Source: Mesorhizobium ciceri biovar biserrulae WSM1271
GTDB lineage: Bacteria > Pseudomonadota > Alphaproteobacteria > Rhizobiales > Rhizobiaceae
Length of the DNA stretch: 64,000 nucleotides
Assembly: GCF_000185905.1 (NCBI RefSeq)
Contig: NC_014923.1
Span: 2,131,501-2,195,500, forward strand
Direction of reading: 5' to 3'
How positions within the stretch are numbered: position 1 is the first letter of the stretch; each line of letters starts with the position of its first letter. The position numbers were made by a program, and so were the translations under genes. Below, piece by piece: positions 11,701 to 18,999 of this stretch. The notes below the pieces were generated by a model. The model was not told the DNA's origin, searched no databases, and saw only the letters and a program-made list of their open reading frames with translations.

Positions 11701-12910
11701 CGTTGGTGGTCGTTGTCGAGAAATGGAACTCGGTGATGTCGCACCCTTCGTTTGAATCGACACCCGTAACCAGCAACCGATCCATTTGGCTGCTAGTGGT
11801 GACGTTGACAGTGGTGATGTTATCGAGTCCGGTGATTGTGACGATGTTGGTCCCGAGCCCACTGATGGTGACATCAACGTTCCCCGCGACGTCATAGGTA
11901 CCATTGGCGGTGATGGGGGATGCAACCCCCGACTGGCCGATCAGCGTGAGGCTGGTGATGGGCGCGGCGGTGGTCGGGCTGCCGTCATAGAAGTTCAAGC
12001 CTTGCTCGTTGCCCTGAACGTCGAGGGCGGTGATCTTGATGTCCACCCGCAAATTCGGATTGGAAGGCGTGATCTGGTTGATCGTGAACCCGGCATGCGT
12101 GATATTATCGATATGGCTGCCGTACTGGATTTGCGAGGCAGAACCTGCGGGCAGGTTGGCACCGGAGACGAAATCGACCTGCAGCGTTTCGGTCGGATTG
12201 ATGCTCTGGTTGTTGACGCCGAAGCCTTGGGTACTCACGTTGGCGGTGGCATTGTTCGCCCCCAGGAACCCTGTCACCAGAAGCTGACTGGCGGCGCCGC
12301 CGGACGAATTGATCGCGTAGAAGTCATGATTGCCGGGTGCGGCGTTCTGGCCAGAGAAATTGGCCACGGTGGTCCCCGAGACCGAGGCGAACACATGATC
12401 TGTCAGATCGATGCGGTCGTCCGGGTCGGTCGCGACCGGATGAAGCAACGGCACATACTGGACCGTGTACAAGTCCGCATGGGTGGCGTCGGTGGTTATC
12501 AGCGCAAACGAGTAGGCGAGCGGCCCGGTCGCAGCGGGTGCGACGAGCGGGTTAGAGGTACCAATGACGCCGATCACGACGTTTGCATGAGTTGCGTCTT
12601 TGAACAGCCAGACATAATTGCCATCGACCGTCCGGATGCCGCTGTTCACGCCGACGGTGGTGGAAAACGGGGTTCCGGAGGCGTTCTGCGTGAGAACGAC
12701 CGAGGTGATGGTTTCCCCTGCGCTCGCCGAGGCCACCACGAAGTTGGACTTGAAGGCGACCTCCGGCGAGGTCAGCCCGCCCGGGCCGTCGAGGCCAAGG
12801 AGATAACTCACGGTGGCGTTGTTGTGCGGCGGAACGGTCGGGTTAACATCGCTGTCCTGAAGGCCAGTGGTCTCGTCGATGATGATGTCTTGGGCTGTGA
12901 TGTCGAGCAT
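8756..12910 (-). CDS. Large repeat protein, probable type I secretion substrate (T1SS-143/DUF5801-like repeats)
   Basis: 1384-residue acidic protein, rich in Thr, Ser, Gly, Ala, Asp and Asn and almost free of Cys. I start it at ATG 12910, after GGGGAGAACCTCC; the frame remains open further upstream but that segment reads like random sequence. No Sec signal is seen. Residues about 420-920 hold three nearly identical repeats of 166-168 residues, each with SLTFDDTDPTLSITAATVVG, TTEGNHAITLV, YDSDGDSVLDATAFTVTLSG and VTATDGDNDVVSQQS. The Asp-rich DSDGD/TDGDND segments suggest calcium binding. Classic RTX nonapeptides (GGxGxD) are absent. The C-terminal end FAFQVADADGDV resembles T1SS-143 repeat domains. 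Exporter and adaptor genes follow directly. Likely an adhesin or surface/biofilm protein; that role is inference. Confidence 0.87.
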   Translation of the reverse strand: MLDITAQDIIIDETTGLQDSDVNPTVPPHNNATVSYLLGLDGPGGLTSPEVAFKSNFVVASASAGETITSVVLTQNASGTPFSTTVGVNSGIRTVDGNYVWLFKDATHANVVIGVIGTSNPLVAPAATGPLAYSFALITTDATHADLYTVQYVPLLHPVATDPDDRIDLTDHVFASVSGTTVANFSGQNAAPGNHDFYAINSSGGAASQLLVTGFLGANNATANVSTQGFGVNNQSINPTETLQVDFVSGANLPAGSASQIQYGSHIDNITHAGFTINQITPSNPNLRVDIKITALDVQGNEQGLNFYDGSPTTAAPITSLTLIGQSGVASPITANGTYDVAGNVDVTISGLGTNIVTITGLDNITTVNVTTSSQMDRLLVTGVDSNEGCDITEFHFSTTTTNAYTEQVGSFINFDDDGPTLSITAAPVVGAAEVIEASGAGGHSQATITPPTFTASAVDGVTTNVTYALALAGGAATGLLTTEGNHAITLVVDSANQISGQYDSDGDSVLDATAFTVTLSGTTVTLTSLVALEHSNTQGVGEDNTLDLNGLINVVATVTATDGDNDVVSQQSSSSGLSLTFDDTDPTLSITAATVVGAAEVVEASGAGGHSQATITPPTFTASAVDGVTTNVTYALALAGGAATGLLTTEGNHAITLVADSANQISGQYDSDGDSVLDATAFTVTLSGTTVTLTSLVALEHSNAPQGVGEDNTLDLNGLINVVATVTATDGDNDVVSQQSTSSGLSLTFDDTDPTLSITAATVVGAAGVIEASGVGGQATITPPAFTASAVDGVTTNVTYALALAGGAATGLLTTEGNHAITLVVDSATQVSGQYDSDGDSVLDATAFTVTLSGTTVTLTSLVALEHSNTQGVGEDNTLDLNGLINVVATVTATDGDNDVVSQQSSSSGPLSLTFDDTDPTITVPFDGDQNAGNGTGTHETLANTLNASAIGAFGYDMVDKHTAAEYLAGASDFVDVNGALAGIQITLDGNLTGLVPAPGTTPFLSSVATLQSESATSATFNWTASYDSDPNTAGIQPGSVGGTLVFHKDAGTYTITLSDTVEGFTKDILHTSELLFKEPLSNTGHPNIVVEKLFEADSTPETTDRDFFVQFTGNSNPNGSPLGFNATGDGAPAGLPNNLDTAFDAGQQISSNFEDWISATQATNGVAGDTIQKGELLTLRFFDHSPGIVTDDGVNNVPNQSATDMAIKFDGIGNSEDLMLILNLVNYGSDGIAGGSGTAADTFTTKAMYVSNTNIFKAGQVPTAYAADFPLDNNDGLVIIEKNDYNATGENWVLQGAQIMQSGNGLTGTAIDLNKATGTGTTGASTGTHAFDVTDNDVLKITDIGFTSTQTTTPDAHLDFAFQVADADGDVTVPQHILVDVV
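10149..11655 (-). repeat. Three tandem ~500-bp direct repeats inside the secreted-protein gene
   Basis: The phrase ggatcggtgtcgtcgaaggt recurs at 10149, 10647 and 11151, giving periods of 498 and 504 bases, with a diverged fourth junction near 11652. The intervening sequence is close to identical between units at the nucleotide level, including synonymous positions, which implies recent duplication or ongoing gene conversion. The small length differences are whole codons: a GHS insertion near 11080 and 11575, and an extra PQ near 10790. Confidence 0.93.
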
Positions 12911-13222
12911 GGAGGTTCTCCCCTGTTTAAACGCATCAAGAAAAGGGGATTCACCCCCCCAGGTGCCGGATGCCCCTACCCAAGTGCATCCGCTGGCGCA
13001 CAGAATTGCGGCCTTTGATCCTGCAATGTGCCGCCGGCGCAGAGGGCGCGTCCATTCCCGCTTCGATAGTATTGCGGTCAATGTCCGCACCTGATCGAAG
13101 GATATATATCCTTCGATCAGGTTGACCGGCGCTGCGGGAGGTCGCGCAGGCACGCGCCAGATGCCGTCAGACGGCTCTGCGGCCGTTGCCGTGCGTACAA
13201 TGTCGGTGCGAGTGGAGAGTGT
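12911..13222 (-). promoter_or_regulatory. Upstream region of the type I secretion operon
   Basis: 312 bases between the LuxR-type regulator and the repeat-protein gene, both transcribed leftwards. It contains the 30-bp palindrome at 13091-13120 and, reading leftwards just after it, a TTGACC hexamer (13081-13076) that could be a -35 element. If so, the palindrome centre would lie near -61 relative to transcription start. No gene is seen in the gap. Confidence 0.5.
13091..13120. promoter_or_regulatory. Perfect 30-bp palindrome, candidate operator
   Basis: CTGATCGAAGGATAT is followed immediately by its exact reverse complement, giving 15 bp of uninterrupted dyad symmetry with an AT-rich centre (atatat). 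It lies 103 bases past the LuxR-type regulator and 181 bases before the repeat-protein start. The lack of a loop and of a T-tract argues against a terminator. The symmetry and position fit a binding site for a dimeric regulator such as the adjacent LuxR-type protein; that link is inference. Confidence 0.7.
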
Positions 13223-13870
13223 TCAGAGCAGGCCGGTTCGGCCCATTCCCGGACGCTCGGCGGCTTTGCCGTGCGTCATCCAGGCCAGTTCCGCCCGGCC
13301 GCCTAGGTGCAACTTCTCGTAGACGTGATGCAGGTGCATCTTCACCGTGCCTTCGGATAAATGCAGCCGCTGCGCGATGGTCTTGTTGCGCAGCCCGCGC
13401 GAGACGAGATCGGCGATTTCGGTCTCCCGCCCGGTCAGCCGGGACATTGGCTGCGGCTGCGAACCGGGCATCAGCAGCTGCTGGACGATCTTGTTGTCGA
13501 TCCACTTCTTGCCCGCCGCCACCGCATTCACGCATTCGATGAGAAAGCGGTGGCTGATGCCGTCCAGAAACAGGCCATCGACGTCGAGCGTCTGTATTTC
13601 CCTGACATCGAGCCTGCCGGTTGGCTGCACGATGAAGATGATGCCGAGAGCGCTGTTGCCGGCCTTCAGCCGTGAGGAAAGACCTGATGTCTGCTGATCC
13701 GCGAGATCCACGCCTACGATGACCATATCAGGCTGATGGCGCTCCACATGAGCGAGAACGTCCACAGGGCGGCGACACTGGGCGACAACATCGTGTCCAG
13801 CCTTCTGCAACACCCATTCCAGACCGGCGAGATATACCCCCCGCGGGTCCGCGACAACCACTGTTGACAT
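13223..13870 (-). CDS. LuxR/NarL-type response regulator with degenerate receiver
   Basis: 215-residue transcription factor. The C-terminal LuxR helix-turn-helix (about residues 143-205) is clear: LTGRETEIADLVSRGLRNKTIA and HLSEGTVKMHLHHVYEKL. The N-terminal half has the receiver length and a candidate phosphoacceptor Asp55 (VIVGVDLAD), but only one of the usual two acidic-pocket residues is present (VVVADPRG). The conserved Lys of the fifth strand is replaced in LFLDGISHR, so normal phosphorylation signalling is doubtful. No histidine kinase is adjacent. It lies directly upstream of, and on the same strand as, the type I secretion operon, which it probably controls (inference). Confidence 0.88.
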   Translation of the reverse strand: MSTVVVADPRGVYLAGLEWVLQKAGHDVVAQCRRPVDVLAHVERHQPDMVIVGVDLADQQTSGLSSRLKAGNSALGIIFIVQPTGRLDVREIQTLDVDGLFLDGISHRFLIECVNAVAAGKKWIDNKIVQQLLMPGSQPQPMSRLTGRETEIADLVSRGLRNKTIAQRLHLSEGTVKMHLHHVYEKLHLGGRAELAWMTHGKAAERPGMGRTGLL

Positions 13871-14568
13871 GCGAACACCGTCCGTAAAAAACGCAACGAA
13901 CTTGGTTAAATACCCGTAAAATCAGGAAACCAGAGCCCACATCGATTGTCAAGGAATAGCTAATATACATATTGCTATAATCTACGACGGACCGGCGGGC
14001 GCCCTCGCAGCGTAGCAGGCCGGCTGACGATTCTGCGGAGGCGATGCTGGACTTGGTTGAAATGCCAGCATTCGATCGCACGATGATCCGCGGAATCGAA
14101 GTCGAAATCGCCGGACGTCTCACCGCACTCCTGGGTGAGAAATTTGGTAGCGCCAGCGCGCTACCGCCTTTCCCCCACGCGTCGAGCTGCCAATTCAGGC
14201 TTCGATGCTACGGCTGAACGGGCCGAGCTTGTGCGGTGCGACGGCGTTACCTGATCGACCGCAAGCGAGCATTTGCCGGTGAAGGCTGACAGCGAAAGCA
14301 ATCCGACGGCGGCTTCAAATATTCAGGTTGAACTGCGGGTATGCCGTCGGCAACCGGGGGCATTCCGAAAAACGCTGCGAAGTGAAAGTCTCACCCAAGA
14401 TACGGATGAGGCAAGAGACATCTGACTGAGCGGGTTGCTGCTCGCAGGAAGCCGTCCCTGCAGTCTGCGCTTGGATGGTTTCGTTTCCATGGCGCGAGGT
14501 GCGCTGTTCCCCACCCGTTGTCGTCGAATGTCGCAGCAAAGTGCCTTGCGACTGGGAGGAGACCTGGA
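13871..14568. other. 698-base intergenic region between LuxR regulator and methyltransferase gene
   Basis: No convincing conserved gene is seen. On the minus strand a TTGACA hexamer (13951-13946) could be part of the LuxR regulator promoter. On the plus strand there is a small possible reading frame at 14044-14217 with a good ribosome binding site, and an 8-bp-stem hairpin (GGTAGCGC/GCGCTACC) at 14146-14165 inside it. The centre around 13900-13985 is AT-rich compared with the surroundings. Confidence 0.5.
14044..14217 (+). CDS. Possible small protein (57 residues), unrecognised
   Basis: Begins MLDLVEMPAFDRTMIRG and ends CQFRLRCYG; GGAGGCG stands immediately before the ATG. I recognise no family. 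The central part (GIEVEIAGRLTALLGEKFG) could form an amphipathic helix. An internal hairpin at 14146-14165 and the lack of known relatives weaken the case, and it may be a remnant or a chance frame in an AT-richer gap. Confidence 0.2.
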   Translation: MLDLVEMPAFDRTMIRGIEVEIAGRLTALLGEKFGSASALPPFPHASSCQFRLRCYG

Positions 14569-15825
14569 ATGAACGACATCAAATTCACGTCCGGCCTGAG
14601 CGTGGTGGCAGATGCCCATGTCGCCTTTCGCGGCACGCCCTTCGTCGAACGGACGGCGCCACTGAACCAGAACGCACTCTGGATGCGCTGGGACAGGAAC
14701 ATGGTCGTCGATTGCTACTCCGATATGGTCGAGGAACTGGCGGCTATCCGCAACAGGGTGGCCATGGGCGACATGTCACCACTGTCGAAATATGTCATTG
14801 CCGGTCCGGATGCCGAGAGGATGATGGATGCGCTCATCCCGCGCGACATCAAGAAGCTGCAGGTCGGCCAGATCTACTATGCACCGTGGTGCGACGAGAA
14901 CGGCCATGTCGTCGGCGACGGTCTGGTTTTCCGCATGGATGAAACCACCTTCCGCGTTTCCGCCGATCCCGGCCTTTCCTGGTGGAAGCAGCATGCCGAA
15001 GGCCTCGACGTCCGTGTCACCGACATATCCGATAGCTACGGCATCCTCACCTTGCAGGGACCGCGTTCCCGCGAAGTGCTGGAGGCTGTCACCCAGTCCG
15101 TGCAGGAATTGCCGTTCTCTCGCTTGGCCATCGTCACAATTGCCGGCAGACGGGTCGAGATCCTGCGCCAGGGTTTTACCGGCGAGCATGGCTATGAATT
15201 GTGGGTCAAGGCGGATGACGGCGCCGCCGTGTGGGACGCGGTCGAGGCGGCAGGCAAGCCTTTTGGCATCCTTCCTGCCGGCGCCTGGGCGCTCGACATA
15301 GCACGTCTCGAAGCCGGGCTGCTGATCGTTGGCTACGACTATACAAGTGCCGGCCCAGACCATGGCGGCGCCAGCATTCAGGCAGCTGGAAAGTATCGTG
15401 CGTCGCCCTTCGACCTCGGCCTGGGCCGGCTGGTCGACTTTCGCAAGGCCGATTTCATCGGCAAGGCGGCGCTGCAGCGCATGTCGAACACGGGTGACCA
15501 TCGCCAGCTCGTCGGGCTCGACATCGACTGGTCGCAAGCCCTCGACGGCAAGGGGCTTGAGAGCAATGCGCCCGGAAATCTGCGGCGCGTGCAGTGGTAT
15601 CCGCTGAAAGCCTTTCGCGGCGGCAAGGAAGTTGGGCACGCCAGCAGCGTCGCCTGGTCACCTTCGACCGGCAGGATGATCGGCTTCGGCCATCTGCGGC
15701 GTGAGGCCGCCGAGACCGGCACCGAGCTCACGCTGAAGTGGAACAAGGATGGCGTGGCGGCCGATGTCAGGGCGCGTGTCGTGGGGCTGCCGTTCCTGTC
15801 GCTCAAACGCGCCGCCAACGGGTAG
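14569..15825 (+). CDS. GcvT-like tetrahydrofolate-dependent aminomethyl/methyltransferase
   Basis: 418-residue protein of the GCV_T/DmdA/LigM superfamily: N-terminal folate-binding GCV_T domain (RVAMGDMSPLSKYVIAGPDA near residue 65, LTLQGPRSREVL near 160, GFTGEHGYELWV near 205, LDIARLEAGLLIVGYDY near 245) and a C-terminal barrel domain with the family phrase DFIGKAAL. The start follows a strong GGGAGGA site. No glycine cleavage P or H genes are nearby. Instead MetF-like and PurU genes follow, the arrangement expected of a catabolic demethylase that passes a methyl or C1 group from a substrate to tetrahydrofolate. The methyl donor is not evident; N-methyl, O-methyl and S-methyl compounds are all precedented in the superfamily. 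Confidence 0.85.
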   Translation: MNDIKFTSGLSVVADAHVAFRGTPFVERTAPLNQNALWMRWDRNMVVDCYSDMVEELAAIRNRVAMGDMSPLSKYVIAGPDAERMMDALIPRDIKKLQVGQIYYAPWCDENGHVVGDGLVFRMDETTFRVSADPGLSWWKQHAEGLDVRVTDISDSYGILTLQGPRSREVLEAVTQSVQELPFSRLAIVTIAGRRVEILRQGFTGEHGYELWVKADDGAAVWDAVEAAGKPFGILPAGAWALDIARLEAGLLIVGYDYTSAGPDHGGASIQAAGKYRASPFDLGLGRLVDFRKADFIGKAALQRMSNTGDHRQLVGLDIDWSQALDGKGLESNAPGNLRRVQWYPLKAFRGGKEVGHASSVAWSPSTGRMIGFGHLRREAAETGTELTLKWNKDGVAADVRARVVGLPFLSLKRAANG

Positions 15826-15879
15826 CGAAACGCTGTTTCAGAACTGAGAGTCCTGTCGTTGCATCCTCCCGTGACGACA

Positions 15880-15904
15880 AGCCGGGCAGCTGGTCTGCCC
15901 GGCT
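15880..15904 (+). other. Hairpin between GcvT-like and MetF-like genes
   Basis: A perfect 10-bp stem AGCCGGGCAG/CTGCCCGGCT around a 5-base loop in the 143-base gap. No T-tract follows, so a strong intrinsic terminator is unlikely; it may be a processing or attenuation structure within one operon. Confidence 0.5.
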
Positions 15905-15968
15905 CCCATTGCCGCGGCCTACGGTGCCGCGAAATCGTGAAGCTGGTCGGGAGAGACCTGGAAAGATC

Positions 15969-16862
15969 ATGAACGACATGCGCCAAGAGCTTATCCAGAC
16001 GCGAGGTTCGGCTACATTTGTGTTCGACGCGGAGGTGTCGATCGAACTGGCACCGGCGCAGGCACGCACCTTTGCGCCACCAGCCGACTGCTTCCCGCTT
16101 GGCTCGCGCGTCTTTCTTACTCACCTTCCCGGCAAGCCCGAGGCTTTGCAAATCGAAGCAGCGCGCCGGATCAAGGAGTTGGGCTTTGTGCCGGTGCCAC
16201 ATCTGGGCGCGCGGAACTTCAATTCGGAGCAGGACTATGTCGATCTTGTCACCGCCCACAGTCGAAACGGGATAAGCGAAGCGCTCTTTCTTGGCGGCAA
16301 TCCGGCTCTCTTTCCGGGGCCGTTGGGAGAGGCAACCCAGTTGCTCGCCCATCCCGTGGTCAAAGACAGTGCGATACGAACCGCCTTCGTTGCCGGCTAT
16401 CCGGAAGGGCATCCAAGCATCGTCGAAGCCGTGCTGACGGACGCATTGCGGCGCAAGCTCGACATCTGTGCCGAGCGGTCGCTGGAAGCCAGGGTCGTAT
16501 CGCAATTCGCCTTCGATGGCGACATGATCGCCGCCTGGGCGAGCAGTCTGCATACGGCGCATCCCGGGCTGCCGGTTCATGTTGGTCTGGCCGGTGTGAC
16601 CAGCCTTACCAAACTCATCCGGTTCGCCATGATGTGCGGTGTCGGCCCTTCGATCGCGGCGCTGCGGCGTTCCGCCAGCGGCCTCTTCAACATCGTGGCC
16701 GACCGGAACCCAGCCGAGATCTTACAAACCATGGCGGCAAGCTACCCGGCGCCGACCGCGCCACTACACCTCCATTTCTTCCCATTCGGCGGATGGGAAA
16801 AGACGCTTGCCTGGTTCGCCGATTATCGCGAGGCGTGCTGGCCGCGGGTCAACGAACGATGA
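15969..16862 (+). CDS. MetF-like methylenetetrahydrofolate reductase homologue
   Basis: 297-residue protein with the TIM-barrel pattern of the MTHFR family. Recognisable parts are VSIELAPAQA near residue 24 (in place of the usual N-terminal phenylalanine/proline-rich start), FLTHLPGKPEALQIEAARRI near 55, the flavin-side segment VPVPHLGARNF near 77, ALFLGGNPALFPG near 110, FVAGYPEGHP near 140 and a late LHLHFFPFGG. It is clearly divergent from housekeeping MetF. Between a GcvT-like gene and purU it would act in the oxidative direction, methyl-THF to methylene-THF, as proposed for metF2-type genes in methyl-halide users (family knowledge; direction here is inference). Its stop overlaps the purU start (ATGA). 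Confidence 0.78.
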   Translation: MNDMRQELIQTRGSATFVFDAEVSIELAPAQARTFAPPADCFPLGSRVFLTHLPGKPEALQIEAARRIKELGFVPVPHLGARNFNSEQDYVDLVTAHSRNGISEALFLGGNPALFPGPLGEATQLLAHPVVKDSAIRTAFVAGYPEGHPSIVEAVLTDALRRKLDICAERSLEARVVSQFAFDGDMIAAWASSLHTAHPGLPVHVGLAGVTSLTKLIRFAMMCGVGPSIAALRRSASGLFNIVADRNPAEILQTMAASYPAPTAPLHLHFFPFGGWEKTLAWFADYREACWPRVNER

Positions 16863-17725
16863 ATTGTGCAGCGCTTCGACTGTCGTTCATTCTGACGCTG
16901 TCCTGCGAAGACCAGGCCGGGATCGTAGCGGCAGTGACGACCGAACTCGCCAACCTTGGCACGAACATTGCTGAAAGCAGCCAGCATTGGGACAGGGCCT
17001 CGAACCGTTTCTTCATGCGCATTGCCTTTTCGGCGCCCGCCTGGGTGTCTGCCGATGCCATCACCAAGGGACTTGCGCCTGTGGTGGATCGCTTCGGCCT
17101 GAGCAGCCGCCTGCTTGAGCGGAGCCGTCGGCCGAAAATCGTCATCATGGTCTCGAAGTTTGACCATGCATTGCTTCACCTCATCTACCAGATCCGTGTT
17201 GGCTGGCTCGAAGCCGAGGTCGCAGCGATCATCTCCAACCACGAAGACAGCCGCGAAACTGCGGCATGGGCTGGCATTCCCTACCACGTCTTGCCCATCT
17301 CGAAGGAGAACAAGCAGGAACAGGAAGGCCGGATACTGGCGGTGATCGAGGACGTCGGCGCCGACCTCGTCGTCCTGGCTCGCTACATGCAAGTGTATTC
17401 CGACGACCTCGCGGGGCGCCTGTTCGGCAAGGTCATCAACATCCACCATTCGTTCCTGCCAAGCTTCAAGGGCGCGCGGCCGTATCACCAGGCTTTCGAG
17501 CACGGAGTGAAGCTGATCGGCGCCACGGCTCACTATGTGACCGCTCAACTCGACGAGGGGCCGATCATCGAGCAGGAAACCGAGCGGGTAACGCATTCCA
17601 TGAGCGTCGAGGATTTTATCGCGGCCGGCCGTGACATCGAAAGCCGCGTTCTGGCGCGTGCCATCAAACGGCACCTCGAAGCCCGCGTGATGATCAACGG
17701 ACGAAAAACGGTTGTGTTCGCGTAA
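16859..17725 (+). CDS. purU: Formyltetrahydrofolate deformylase
   Basis: 288-residue cytosolic enzyme that hydrolyses 10-formyl-THF to formate and THF. An N-terminal ACT domain (LTLSCEDQAGIVAAVTTELA, residues about 12-32) precedes a formyltransferase-fold domain with the catalytic signature KVINIHHSFLPSFKGARPYHQA and the later GATAHYVTAQLDEGPII; the Asn-His-Asp triad residues are present. It overlaps the MetF-like gene by four bases, so the two are translationally coupled. In this setting PurU releases C1 units as formate rather than acting only to balance purine synthesis. Confidence 0.95.
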   Translation: MNCAALRLSFILTLSCEDQAGIVAAVTTELANLGTNIAESSQHWDRASNRFFMRIAFSAPAWVSADAITKGLAPVVDRFGLSSRLLERSRRPKIVIMVSKFDHALLHLIYQIRVGWLEAEVAAIISNHEDSRETAAWAGIPYHVLPISKENKQEQEGRILAVIEDVGADLVVLARYMQVYSDDLAGRLFGKVINIHHSFLPSFKGARPYHQAFEHGVKLIGATAHYVTAQLDEGPIIEQETERVTHSMSVEDFIAAGRDIESRVLARAIKRHLEARVMINGRKTVVFA

Positions 17726-17780
17726 GGCGGCAACACCGACCCGTGTGTGGCGATGCTCATATCAACAGGAGAACCAGATC

Positions 17781-18986
17781 ATGAAAAATGGAACGGCGCA
17801 TCTCTTTATCCCTGGTCCGACCAACATTCCCGACGCTGTGCGGCGGGCCATGAACGTGCCGATGCAGGATATGCGCGCACCGGATTTTCCGGAACTGGTG
17901 CTGCCCTTGTTTCGCGACCTGAAGCAGATCTTCAAGACCGAAACCGGCAGCGTCTTCATCTTTCCGGGCTCAGGCACCGGCGCCTGGGAAGCGGCAATCT
18001 CCAACACGCTCAACCGCGGCGACCGGGTGCTGATGTCGCGCTTCGGCCAGTTCTCGCATCTTTGGGTCGACATGGCCGAGCGGCTTGGGTTGAAGGTCGA
18101 CTGTGTCGACGTCGAATGGGGCGAGGGTGTTCCGCTCGACGCCTATCGGCAACGGCTAGGCGACGACAAGGGTCACGAGATCAAGGCGGTGTTCGCCACC
18201 CATAACGAGACCGCGACCGGCGTCACGTCCGACATTGCCGGCGTGCGTGCCGCACTCGACGAAACGGCTCACGACGCGCTGCTGTTCGTCGACGGCGTAA
18301 GCTCGATCGGCTCAATCGATTTCCGGATGGACGAATGGGGCGTCGACCTCGCCATCACCGGTTCGCAGAAAGGGCTGATGCTGCCTGCCGGTCTCGGCAT
18401 CCTGGCGGTGAGCGCCAAGGGTCTGGAAGCGCACAAGCAGTCGCACATGGAACGTTGCTATTTCAGCTTCGAGGATATGCAGGCTTCGTCCAAGACCGGC
18501 TTCTTCCCCTATACGCCGCCAACGCAGTTGCTGCTTGGCCTGAGAGCCAGCCTCGACCTTATCTTTGCCGAGGGACTGGAGCAGATTTTTGCCCGGCACC
18601 ACCGGCTCGCCGAAGGTGTGCGCCGCGGCGTGCATGCGTGGGGACTAAAGCTCTGCGCCAACGAGGAAAAATGGTGGTCGGATACGGTTTCGGCGATCGT
18701 CGTCTCCGAGGACGTCGATGCCAGACAGGTCATCGCCAACGGATATTCCAGATATCGCACATCCTTCGGCGCGGGCCTCAGCAAGGTGGCTGGCCGCGTG
18801 TTCCGCATCGGCCATCTCGGCGACCTCAACGAGGTCATGTGCCTCGCCGCCCTGGCCTCGGCGGAAATGTCGTTACGCGACGCCGGAGCCCGAATCGAGG
18901 CCGGCTCCGGTGTTGCCGCTGCGCAGGAATGGTACCGCGCCGAGATTGGCCGGACCCTGCAGCCGCGGCACGAACGCGCGGCTTGA
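17781..18986 (+). CDS. sgaA: Serine-glyoxylate aminotransferase
   Basis: 401-residue PLP enzyme (class V aminotransferase) of the serine cycle and glyoxylate metabolism, converting serine plus glyoxylate to hydroxypyruvate plus glycine. The N-terminal FIPGPTNIPDAVRRAMN, the cofactor region FPGSGTGAWEAAISNTL, the Asp in LLFVDGVSSIGS and the Schiff-base lysine in ITGSQKGLMLPAGL are all typical of this family. Start chosen after an ACAGGAGAA site. It lies 55 bases after purU and 13 before hydroxypyruvate reductase, which would use its product. Confidence 0.93.
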   Translation: MKNGTAHLFIPGPTNIPDAVRRAMNVPMQDMRAPDFPELVLPLFRDLKQIFKTETGSVFIFPGSGTGAWEAAISNTLNRGDRVLMSRFGQFSHLWVDMAERLGLKVDCVDVEWGEGVPLDAYRQRLGDDKGHEIKAVFATHNETATGVTSDIAGVRAALDETAHDALLFVDGVSSIGSIDFRMDEWGVDLAITGSQKGLMLPAGLGILAVSAKGLEAHKQSHMERCYFSFEDMQASSKTGFFPYTPPTQLLLGLRASLDLIFAEGLEQIFARHHRLAEGVRRGVHAWGLKLCANEEKWWSDTVSAIVVSEDVDARQVIANGYSRYRTSFGAGLSKVAGRVFRIGHLGDLNEVMCLAALASAEMSLRDAGARIEAGSGVAAAQEWYRAEIGRTLQPRHERAA

Positions 18987-18999
18987 GAGGATCGTAGCC

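Noticed and set aside
9695..11755. A 686-codon open frame on the plus strand opposite the repeat protein
   Set aside because: It is antisense to a well-supported gene, is Arg/Gly/Asp-rich with no recognisable domain, and exists because the GC-rich codon pattern of the repeat gene avoids stops in this opposing frame.
8756..12910. RTX toxin with glycine-rich calcium nonapeptides
   Set aside because: No GGxGxDxUx repeats are visible; only isolated Asp-rich DSDGD/TDGDND segments in larger repeats.
13091..13120. The 30-bp palindrome as an intrinsic terminator of the LuxR-type gene
   Set aside because: It has no loop, an AT centre and no T-tract; a protein-binding site is more plausible, though not proven.
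14569..15825. True glycine cleavage T protein
   Set aside because: No gcvH or gcvP nearby, and the neighbours are MetF-like and PurU, fitting catabolic methyl transfer better; biochemical proof is lacking.
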